In this document: in pieces, positions 1-5,700 of the stretch
Layout: the number at the start of each line of letters is the position of its first letter
Position numbering within the stretch: the first letter of the stretch is position 1
NCBI GenBank assembly: GCA_002408185.1
Contig: DHQV01000012.1
Coordinates: 5,824 to 21,333, forward strand
Source of the DNA: Deltaproteobacteria bacterium UBA5329
GTDB lineage: Bacteria > Desulfobacterota > Syntrophorhabdia > Syntrophorhabdales > Syntrophorhabdaceae
Length of the DNA stretch: 15,510 bases
Reading direction: 5' to 3'
Made by a program: the position numbers and the translations under genes
The notes under the pieces: model-generated
Told to the model about the DNA's origin: nothing
The model's database searches: none
What the model saw: only the letters and a program-made list of their open reading frames with translations

Positions 1-905
1 TGATGCAGCACTCCCCCGGCTATCGACACATTGAGCAAGAAAGCGGTGAGCGCCCAGAAACAGACCTTCCTCGTTTGCTTGCCCGCATCTATTTTCTTGC
101 CGGAAACCTCCCTTGCTGCACGGACGAGGGTCTGTTTGTCAATCCTGTCTTTTCCCTCTATATACGTTCCGAGAAGGGCCCTGTCACATACGATATTGAG
201 AAGCCTCGGCACCCCCCCTGTCAACCTGCAGAGCGTCTTTGTGACCGGCCGTGGAAACAATTCACCCCGGGCCCAACCCGCTACGGAAAGCCGGTGGCCC
301 ACGTAGCCAGGGATCTCTTTCTTCGAAAGGGGACCGAGATGGTACCGTGCCGTAATCCTTTGCGAGAGCTGGCGCAGCTCGGGTTTCGCGAGCATTTCTC
401 TCAATTCCGGCTGTCCGAGCATGATGATCTGAAGTAATTTACGCTTGCTTGTTTCGAGATTGGTCAATAGCCGTACCTGTTCGAGCACCTCCACGGTGAG
501 GTTTTGCGCCTCTTCGATGATGAGGATGGCCCTTCGCCTTTTTTCGTGGACACCGAGGAGAAAATCGCTGAGCCTGTCCACAAGTTCTTTGATGCTCCCG
601 GTGCCCTCGGGGTACGGAACCCCGAACTCGTCGCAAATCGCTGCAAGAAATTCCAGGGAAGACACTTTGGGGTTGAGGATAAAGGCGATCTCGCAGTTTT
701 CGGGCACCTGTTCCAGGAGGCAGCGGCATATCATCGTCTTGCCTGTTCCGACTTCACCGGTGAGAAGCACGAAGCCCCCGTCGATCCTTATGCCATACAT
801 GAGATGGGCCAGGGCCTCGCGGTGCCCCTCGCTGATATAGAAATAGTGGGGATCCGGTGAAATTGAAAAAGGGGTTTCCTTCAGTCCGAAATATTCTCTG
901 TACAT
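1..905 (-). CDS. ExeA/GspA-type AAA+ ATPase (3' end beyond window)
   Basis: Read from ATG at 905-903, 301 codons are open to the left edge, so the C-terminus is missing. The protein starts MYREYFGLKETPFSISPDP, the typical opening of the ExeA/GspA/MshM-like ATPase family. Residues 50-57 (GEVGTGKT) are the Walker A loop, about 127-132 (ILIIEE, followed by AQNL) the Walker B, and 159-168 (QIIMLGQPEL) the sensor region. A hydrophobic stretch at about 281-300 looks like a transmembrane helix following the cytoplasmic ATPase domain, as in GspA. GspA/ExeA helps assemble or insert the type II secretin through peptidoglycan; close relatives work in pilus biogenesis or in the exosortase/PEP-CTERM system, and the visible part does not separate these. 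No secretion gene lies on the right-hand side. The ATG is preceded by only a weak ribosome binding site (GAAGTGG) and by a GC-rich hairpin. Family sure, exact role open. Confidence 0.9.
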   Translation of the reverse strand, partial: MYREYFGLKETPFSISPDPHYFYISEGHREALAHLMYGIRIDGGFVLLTGEVGTGKTMICRCLLEQVPENCEIAFILNPKVSSLEFLAAICDEFGVPYPEGTGSIKELVDRLSDFLLGVHEKRRRAILIIEEAQNLTVEVLEQVRLLTNLETSKRKLLQIIMLGQPELREMLAKPELRQLSQRITARYHLGPLSKKEIPGYVGHRLSVAGWARGELFPRPVTKTLCRLTGGVPRLLNIVCDRALLGTYIEGKDRIDKQTLVRAAREVSGKKIDAGKQTRKVCFWALTAFLLNVSIAGGVLH

Positions 906-1298
906 GGGCCACTTCGAAGCCCGCGATACCGCGGGCTGTTCCAAGCTTCACGTTTCAGGCAAAAGATAAAAATTTCCATGAGAAATGTCCTCGTACCCCG
1001 CACCAACGACAAATGGTCGTACATCTCCGCACCACCCGATTATTTTGTGACACTTCCTGCTTCTTATAACCCTATTAGATACCGTGTAAATTGTCTGTCG
1101 CTCAATCAACAATTCTCCCGTAGTATCATATGACTACAAACAGGTCCAACATTGGAATTGTGTTTCCGTTTCAATTATGCGACAAATTAAGATTCGGGAT
1201 GTGAGCGCTAAAGAGCAAAGAGTAAGGAGACGGTGAAGGGATATTTGGTTTTTGTCTGAAACATGAAACTTTAAACTATATTTTGATAAGGAGAAGAG
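906..1298. other. Intergenic region between divergent genes, no gene seen
   Basis: This 393-bp stretch separates the leftward ATPase gene from the rightward hypothetical gene. It holds a GC hairpin with a TTTGCCTGA-type repeat at 918-966 (listed separately), then an AT-richer part from about 1060 that should carry the promoters. TGAAAC-type heptads lie at 1256-1276, followed by TATATT at 1277-1282, which resembles a -10 box but would start transcription almost on the ribosome binding site. An eight-codon GTG frame (1232-1258) behind AAGGAG is too short to call a gene. Open frames on the minus strand here have no family resemblance. Confidence 0.6.
918..966 (+). repeat. Intergenic repeat copy A (GC hairpin plus TCAGGCAAAA)
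   Basis: An 8-bp perfect inverted repeat, AGCCCGCG (918-925) and CGCGGGCT (930-937) around ATAC, is followed by a TTTCAGGCAAAA tail (953-964). The same combination recurs at 9761-9810 in the same orientation, at 2782-2835 in the opposite orientation, and in degraded form at 3916-4000. Here the hairpin falls 13-32 bases upstream of the ATPase ATG, so it would be in its mRNA leader. Confidence 0.6.
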
Positions 1299-1781
1299 GT
1301 GAAGATAGAATTCGATAGGGACCAATTCGAAACATTGATCAGACTGCTGTATCTCGGTAATTGGATGGCCAACGCTTACAGTGACGAATCGGAGAATGGT
1401 GAATTCGTGGAGCTTATACATTATATATGCAGCCAGGCGGCCGACAACATGGGGCTGGCGGAATACATGGCACAAGACATGGAGGCCCCGGAGTCGATCA
1501 CTCCGGAGACGCTGAACGAGATCCAGTATTTGAACGAGCTCATCGAGGAGTATGATGACGCGGTGTTCCTCGACAAACTGATCTACAACCTTGCCGACCG
1601 GGATATGCTGAACAAGTTCGGGGAAAAGAAGATCGAGGCGATGACGGAAGAAGATTTTTTCAGGGAAGAGGCGCCATTTGTGCAGAAATACCAGCGGGAA
1701 TTCGCCAGGAGCGGGATACAGAACCTGGTGGTGAACATTGAAAAACCTGCGAAAGGGAAGACGACGAAAGGAAAAAGGTAG
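1299..1781 (+). CDS. Acidic conserved hypothetical protein, 160 aa
   Basis: The start is GTG at 1299, chosen because AAGGAG (1288-1293) ends five bases before it. The 160-aa product is rich in Glu and Asp through most of its length, looks mainly helical, and ends in a basic Lys-rich tail (last ten residues include five Lys and one Arg). There is no signal peptide, membrane helix, Cys/His metal site or nucleotide-binding motif. Parts such as EEYDDAVFLDKLIYNLADRD and the FGEKKIEAMTEEDFF stretch resemble uncharacterised small acidic proteins I associate with other anaerobes, but I cannot name a domain. It appears monocistronic: 116 bases with a plausible promoter separate it from the next gene. 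A soluble cytoplasmic protein is likely; its function is unknown. Confidence 0.8.
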   Translation: MKIEFDRDQFETLIRLLYLGNWMANAYSDESENGEFVELIHYICSQAADNMGLAEYMAQDMEAPESITPETLNEIQYLNELIEEYDDAVFLDKLIYNLADRDMLNKFGEKKIEAMTEEDFFREEAPFVQKYQREFARSGIQNLVVNIEKPAKGKTTKGKR

Positions 1782-1814
1782 TTGTCCCGGTCGGAGTTGA
1801 AAAATGTTTGGAGG

Positions 1815-1844
1815 TTGAGTCGCCCGGAATGAGTCAATTATAAA
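1815..1844 (+). promoter_or_regulatory. Candidate sigma-70 promoter for the hydrolase gene
   Basis: TTGAGT (1815-1820) and TATAAA (1839-1844) are separated by 18 bases. Transcription would begin near 1851 and give a leader of roughly 47 bases carrying AGGAGG. The -10 matches the consensus at five of six positions and the -35 at four. Inferred from sequence only. Confidence 0.35.
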
Positions 1845-1897
1845 TTCTTTTTTAACCTCACGACTGACGACCTAAGATTCTTCAGAGGAGGTTCGAA

Positions 1898-2713
1898 ATG
1901 CCTTTTGCTCAGATAAACGGACGCAACGTTTATTACGAGGTTCATGGGGAGGCCGGGGAAACCATCATTCTTCTGCACCATGGGTTCGGGTGCGTGAAGA
2001 TATGGAGTGATATTTTCCGTCGGTTCGTCGAAGCCGGTTACCGCGTGATCATGTTCGACCGCCGCGGTTTTGGACGTTCGGAAGGCGGCCACGATTTCTT
2101 TGACTTTTATGTGAGCGATAAATACAGGTCGGATAGCGTGGAAGAATTGCGAAGCATGAAAGAGGCCCTTCGCATAGGTCCCTGCCACCTCGTAGGCCAG
2201 TGCGAAGGAGGGGTCGTCGCGGTCGATTATGCTGCGCGTTATCCGGAGGATGTCACAACCATCACGGCTGCCAGTACACAGTGCTACAGCGAAGTACCGA
2301 TGACGCAACTGAACATCGAACGCCTGGTTGTCAATTTCACGGACCTGGAACCCCGCCTCAAGGCAAAGGTCATCGACTGGCATGGCGAGATGGCCGAGGT
2401 AAAATACAACCAGTTTGCACGGTGCGGCGGAGAGTATGGGATCGATTATTTCGACTTAAGGCCAGTCTTGCCAAAGGTCACGTGCCCCGCCCTCGTTCTC
2501 TATCCCGACCGCAGCTCGATTTTCCATGTCGAACAATCCATCGCCTTTTACCGGGGTTTGCCTAAAGGCGAGCTTGCAGTATTTCCACGATGCGGTCATA
2601 ATACATATGAACAGAGGCCGGACGATTACGTTCGTACGATCCTCGATTTCCTGGACCGGGTCAAACGGGGGAACGGCCAGTCAGACCGGCCGTCGGTCTC
2701 CTGCCTGGCATAG
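1898..2713 (+). CDS. Alpha/beta hydrolase with cysteine nucleophile
   Basis: ATG at 1898 follows a perfect AGGAGG (1886-1891) by six bases. The 271-aa protein has the canonical alpha/beta-hydrolase order: oxyanion region HHGFG (residues 27-31), strand-turn FDRRGFGRS (53-61), nucleophile elbow LVGQCEGG (98-105), acid D204 in LYPDRS, and catalytic H234 in RCGHN. The nucleophile position in the Gly-x-Nuc-x-Gly elbow is Cys102 rather than Ser. A Cys-Asp-His triad is known in dienelactone hydrolases, but the overall sequence here looks more like the MhpC/esterase type than a dienelactone hydrolase. There is no signal peptide, so the enzyme should be cytoplasmic. The substrate is unknown; an ester, thioester or ring-opened dione are possibilities only. 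The next gene (SemiSWEET) is over 200 bases away, with a repeat between, so it is probably transcribed separately. Fold sure, reaction unknown. Confidence 0.9.
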   Translation: MPFAQINGRNVYYEVHGEAGETIILLHHGFGCVKIWSDIFRRFVEAGYRVIMFDRRGFGRSEGGHDFFDFYVSDKYRSDSVEELRSMKEALRIGPCHLVGQCEGGVVAVDYAARYPEDVTTITAASTQCYSEVPMTQLNIERLVVNFTDLEPRLKAKVIDWHGEMAEVKYNQFARCGGEYGIDYFDLRPVLPKVTCPALVLYPDRSSIFHVEQSIAFYRGLPKGELAVFPRCGHNTYEQRPDDYVRTILDFLDRVKRGNGQSDRPSVSCLA

Positions 2714-2781
2714 CCGCCAGGCGGCTGTGCCAGTTTCAAGTCTCGGGGAAATTATCCCGGGAACATTTCTTGCGGGAATTG

Positions 2782-2835
2782 TTTTGCCTGAAACCTGGAG
2801 CTTGAGACATGGGACCGTTCGTGGGACCGCGGGCC
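2782..2835 (-). repeat. Intergenic repeat copy C
   Basis: TTTTGCCTGAAAC opens this copy and ACCGCGGGCC closes it, with a CTTGAGAC unit between. It is the reverse orientation of the elements at 918-966 and 9761-9810. The closing GC part has lost one hairpin arm. It lies between the hydrolase and SemiSWEET genes and is not part of either. Confidence 0.5.
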
Positions 2836-2922
2836 TCGAGGCGGCCAGGATCGCACGTAAAGACGATATCGATACATTGTTCACAATGTTTATTCAAAAG
2901 AATGGAGGGGGATCACGATAAC

Positions 2923-3195
2923 GTGGACCTGAAGGCTGATATAGTCGGGTATGTTGCAGCCGTTTTCACGACATTTGCTCTCCTTCCGCAGATCATGCGG
3001 ATCCGCCGTCTCAAGGAGGCGAAAGACGTTTCCCTGTTGATGCCTTCAATGGTGGCTACCGGTTCCGCGCTATGGATCGTGTTCGGCTTCATGATATCAT
3101 CCGCCCCCATTGTCGCGGCAAATTCCGTCGCTCTCCTGATAGCGCTGGCCACCGTGTTTTTCGCGGTCAGATACCGCGATCGACAAGCTCCATGA
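2923..3195 (+). CDS. SemiSWEET family sugar transporter
   Basis: This 90-aa protein has three hydrophobic helices and the PQ motif (P22-Q23) in the first helix, the arrangement of bacterial SemiSWEET half-transporters, which dimerise in the inner membrane to move sugars by facilitated diffusion. Trp51 and Asn67 fall where the substrate-pocket Trp and Asn lie in characterised SemiSWEETs. Length (usual about 85-100 aa) is normal. I chose GTG at 2923 because it gives the usual short N-terminus before the first helix; GGAGGGGG (2904-2911) is upstream but a little far (11 bases from its end). An in-frame ATG at 2902 would add seven residues but has no ribosome binding site. The last 29 bases overlap the end of the DUF72 gene on the other strand. 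The transported substrate cannot be read from sequence. Confidence 0.85.
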   Translation: MDLKADIVGYVAAVFTTFALLPQIMRIRRLKEAKDVSLLMPSMVATGSALWIVFGFMISSAPIVAANSVALLIALATVFFAVRYRDRQAP

Positions 3196-3901
3196 GTTCT
3201 CTTGCATCGTTCGGCGCATATCCGCAGGCGTCATTGTTGAAATAAACAAACACATCGAGCCCTTCGTCGAGATATGTACGGATCCTCCCGGCGTCTCTTT
3301 CGAGTGATTCCCGCGAATACGATGACGTATAGCTGCCCTGCTCGCCATGCCGCCTGATATAAACGAAGCCCGCAGTGATGGGAAGGATGGCGATATATTG
3401 AGGCCAGTCCGCCATGCACAACGCCGCTCCGTGATTTCTGCACATCTGGGTTACATCTTCATTCACCCAAGTATCGCTCCGGAATTCGAAGGCATTCCAT
3501 GCCGGGTATTTATCGAGAATGGCAAGGAATTTTTTGAACCTGTCCTTTTCAAAGGTAAACGAGGAAGGAAATTGCCACAATACCACGGAGAGCTTCTCCT
3601 TAAGGCTCAATGCCCGGGCGAAAAATTCGTCAACGAGGCCCTCGACGTCCCGGAGCCGCTTCAGGTGCGTAATTAACCTGCTCCCTTTCAATGCAAAGGA
3701 AAAATCTGCCGGTGTCTCACCGTACCATTTCGTGAAAATCTCTGCCCCGGGGAGCCGGTAGAACGTGACATTCAGTTCTACCGTCGGGAATATCTCCGAA
3801 TAGTACGCAAGCCATCTTTTCCCGGGCAGATCTCCCGGATAAAACGTTCCTTTCCAATCCTTGTAGCTGAAGCCGCTGCAGCCGATACGCAGTCGTGTCA
3901 T
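3167..3901 (-). CDS. DUF72 (YecE-like) domain protein
   Basis: The 244-aa product matches the DUF72 family along its full length: RIGCSGFSYKDWKGTFYP near the N-terminus, VELNVTFYRLP, VLWQFPSSF, FEFRSDTW, CMADWPQ, FVYIRRHG and the C-terminal VFVYFNNDACGYAPNDA. The family is expected to form a TIM-barrel; its biochemical role is not established. It is cytoplasmic, with no signal peptide or membrane helix. I use ATG at 3901, which gives the standard family start (MTRLRIGCSG); a TTG at 3922 lies inside a repeat. No ribosome binding site precedes the ATG. A candidate -10 box sits seven bases upstream, so translation may be leaderless. The 3' end overlaps the SemiSWEET gene by 29 bp, tail to tail. 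Confidence 0.9.
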   Translation of the reverse strand: MTRLRIGCSGFSYKDWKGTFYPGDLPGKRWLAYYSEIFPTVELNVTFYRLPGAEIFTKWYGETPADFSFALKGSRLITHLKRLRDVEGLVDEFFARALSLKEKLSVVLWQFPSSFTFEKDRFKKFLAILDKYPAWNAFEFRSDTWVNEDVTQMCRNHGAALCMADWPQYIAILPITAGFVYIRRHGEQGSYTSSYSRESLERDAGRIRTYLDEGLDVFVYFNNDACGYAPNDARELMELVDRGI

Positions 3902-3908
3902 ATTATAA

Positions 3909-3936
3909 AGTATAAGTTTCAAGCTCCAGGTTTCAA
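3909..3936 (-). promoter_or_regulatory. Candidate promoter of the DUF72 gene, possibly leaderless
   Basis: On the minus strand TTGAAA (3936-3931) and TATACT (3914-3909) are 16 bases apart. Seven bases separate the -10 box from the ATG at 3901, which places the predicted transcription start on or within a base or two of the start codon. No Shine-Dalgarno sequence is present. The -35 is supplied by a TTGAAAC unit of the kind repeated elsewhere in the window. Confidence 0.4.
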
Positions 3937-4000
3937 GCCAGGGTCTGCGAGGACGCGGGCAGTCTCATGCCCCATGTCCCATGACTCAGGCAAAAACCTG
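3916..4000 (+). repeat. Intergenic repeat copy D (degraded)
   Basis: TTTCAAGCTCCAGGTTTCAAG and a later CTCAGGCAAAAA (3985-3996) flank GACGCGGGC and a CATGCCCCATGTCCCATG stretch. Read on the minus strand, it opens TTTTTGCCTGAG and later has CCTGGAGCTTGAAAC, closely like the CCTGGAGCTTGAGAC of the copy at 2782-2835. The GC hairpin is not intact. Confidence 0.4.
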
Positions 4001-4140
4001 AACAAAATATGTGACATGCCGGCCTCAAGGATATGAGGAACAATTCCCCCATGCCGTCATCCCGGGCCCGGAGGCTGTGCCGCAATTCGTCAATAGCATC
4101 CAAAACGGATATATTTTAGGTGCCTACGCAACACTCTCGC

Positions 4141-4273
4141 CGCCATCCCGGTGCTTGACACCGGGATCCAGGGTTTTTTACATCTTGTTTTTGGGTTTCA
4201 GGTTTCTGAAAGGACCCGGAAGAGAAACCCTGGAGACCGCCCGCCCTTTAAGGATACCCGGCGCCGGGATGAC
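4141..4273. repeat. ATCCCGG inverted-repeat element, copy 1
   Basis: Outer arms GCCATCCCGG (4142-4151) and CCGGGATGAC (4264-4273) are inverted with one mismatch. An inner pair, CCAGGGTTT (4168-4176) and AAACCCTGG (4225-4233), is perfect. Between them lies CTTGTTTTTGGGTTTC, also present in the copy at 8150-8270. The structure is that of a small non-coding palindromic or MITE-like element; it encodes no protein. Confidence 0.65.
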
Positions 4274-4354
4274 TCGAAATCATAATTATGACACAGCCTC
4301 CTTAATTCCGGAATGGCGAAGGGGAGCGCTATTTTCCCAGGAATTTATTTTTTT

Positions 4355-4382
4355 CTTGAAACTTGAAACCTGAAACTTGAAA
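4355..4382 (+). repeat. Four tandem CTTGAAA heptads
   Basis: CTTGAAA occurs at 4355-4361, 4362-4368 and 4376-4382, with CCTGAAA at 4369-4375: four units on a strict 7-bp period, ending 40 bases before the radical SAM start codon. A TATTAT at 4384-4389 is 15 bases from the second TTGAAA (4363-4368), so the array may supply the -35 box of that gene. Similar units occur at 1256-1276 and 3917-3936. Confidence 0.7.
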
Positions 4383-4422
4383 CTATTATCGTGGACCCGT
4401 GACGCCGCGGGCAGGAGGTTCG

Positions 4423-5700
4423 ATGAAGGTGCTACTCATTTCGGCTAACAGAACGGAGATCAACATGCGGACGATGCCGCTGGGGCTGGCTTTCGTCGCA
4501 CAGGCCCTGACAGACAGGCATCATAGCGTGAAAATGATCGACTGTGTCGGGATCGACGACATTGAATCGTACATAAAGGGTGCGATAGAGGAACTCGGGC
4601 CGGATATTATCGGCATTTCCATAAGAAATATAGACGACCAGACCATGCTCAACACGCGCTTCCTTTACGAGGATGACAGGGAGATCATCGCTCTCGTCAG
4701 GAGGTTATCCGACAGGCCCATCATTCTGGGAGGAGCCGGTTACAGCATGTTCCCCGATGCCATACTTGCGGACAGCGATGCCGATATGGGCATAGAAGGC
4801 GAAGGCGAGGCGGCCTTGTCCATGTTGCTTGAAAAATTCGAAAGGGGGGAATCCGTTGAAGGCATCCCCGGTCTTCATATCAAGGGCAGGACGGCCGTAG
4901 AGCCCCGTCAATTCATTAAAGACACCCGGAGCTTCCAGTACCCTGATCCGCAATATGTCGTGGGACAGCCCGTGACCCCGGACACGTGGGTACCCGTACA
5001 AACACGGCGAGGCTGCGCGATGAACTGCAGCTACTGTTCGACCGCGTCGATCGAGGGAAGGGCGTTAAGGAAAAGGCCGATAGAGTCTGTCGTAGAATGG
5101 ATCGGGCAACTCGTAAGGGCCGGGGCCCGCCAGTTGTATTTCGTCGACAACATCTTCAACCTTCCCCGGTCCTATGCGTTATCGCTCTGCCGCGCCATGA
5201 CAGACGCCGGACTGAACGTAAAATGGCGCTGTATCGTATATCCGTGGCGGATCGACGAAGAACTCGTTGCGGCGATGGCGGCTGCCGGGTGCTTCGAGGT
5301 GTCCCTGGGATCCGAAAGCGCGGACGATGAGGTCCTTCGTCTGATGCACAAGCGGTTCAGGCGCGATGATGTCGCCTACGCATCCCGTCTCTTGAAGAAA
5401 TACAACATTACGCAAATGGGTTTTCTCATGCTCGGCGCACCCGGCGAAACCCGTCAATCTGTCCTGGATACCCTCGACTTCGCCGCATCCCTCGAATTTG
5501 ACGCCCTGAAGGTCACAGTCGGCATCAGGATCTACCCGAACACGACCCTCGCCGAGGAGGCCCGGAAACAGGGTATCATAGGCCCCGACGATAACCTCCT
5601 CCGCCCCAGGTTTTATATCACGCCCGGCCTGGATGAAAAATGGATAAGGGAGACGGCAGCCATGTATGCCGCGAAACATCCAAACTGGATCACTTCCTAG
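4423..5700 (+). CDS. Radical SAM protein with N-terminal cobalamin-binding-type domain
   Basis: The 425-aa protein starts at ATG 4423, four bases after AGGAGG (4413-4418); an upstream in-frame GTG at 4399 is less likely. Residues about 1-150 form a Rossmann-like domain of the B12-binding type (opening MKVLLISANR, then GLAFVAQAL, PDIIGIS, PIILGGAGYSMFPD and GIEGEGEAAL), and about 190-400 the radical SAM barrel. Cys198, Cys202 and Cys205 form the CxxxCxxC site for the 4Fe-4S cluster. Later landmarks are LYFVDNIFN, VSLGSES and MGFLMLGAPGET. This is the BchE/methyltransferase-like class (B12-binding plus radical SAM). I see no DxHxxG cobalt ligand motif, which is common in this class. The substrate is unknown. 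Its stop codon overlaps the helicase gene stop on the other strand. The gene seems monocistronic. Confidence 0.92.
   Translation: MKVLLISANRTEINMRTMPLGLAFVAQALTDRHHSVKMIDCVGIDDIESYIKGAIEELGPDIIGISIRNIDDQTMLNTRFLYEDDREIIALVRRLSDRPIILGGAGYSMFPDAILADSDADMGIEGEGEAALSMLLEKFERGESVEGIPGLHIKGRTAVEPRQFIKDTRSFQYPDPQYVVGQPVTPDTWVPVQTRRGCAMNCSYCSTASIEGRALRKRPIESVVEWIGQLVRAGARQLYFVDNIFNLPRSYALSLCRAMTDAGLNVKWRCIVYPWRIDEELVAAMAAAGCFEVSLGSESADDEVLRLMHKRFRRDDVAYASRLLKKYNITQMGFLMLGAPGETRQSVLDTLDFAASLEFDALKVTVGIRIYPNTTLAEEARKQGIIGPDDNLLRPRFYITPGLDEKWIRETAAMYAAKHPNWITS

Larger units (their letters stand above)
3902..4422. other. Repeat-rich divergent intergenic region, no gene seen
   Basis: These 521 bases lie between the starts of the DUF72 (-) and radical SAM (+) genes. 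They contain a candidate DUF72 promoter (3909-3936), a degraded repeat copy (3916-4000), a GC palindrome CCGGGCCCGG inside GCCGTCATCCCGGGCCCGG near 4053-4071, a large inverted-repeat element (4141-4273) and four tandem heptads (4355-4382). An open frame on the plus strand (4011-4373) runs through all these repeats and has no coding character, so I do not call it. Confidence 0.65.

Noticed and set aside
1134..1475. 113-residue frame on the minus strand
   Set aside because: It overlaps the start of the better-supported hypothetical gene and has no ribosome binding site or family resemblance.
2809..2922. Long N-terminal extension of the SemiSWEET gene
   Set aside because: The extension crosses a dispersed repeat and would make the protein too long for the family.
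3902..3922. Upstream TTG start for the DUF72 gene
   Set aside because: It lies inside a TTGAAAC repeat, lacks a ribosome binding site, and would add seven residues not normal for the family. ATG at 3901 fits better.
4011..4373. 120-residue open frame on the plus strand
   Set aside because: It runs through three repeat units and an inverted-repeat element, has no ribosome binding site and no family resemblance.
4399..4422. GTG start upstream of the radical SAM ATG
   Set aside because: AGGAGG sits at the right distance only for ATG at 4423.
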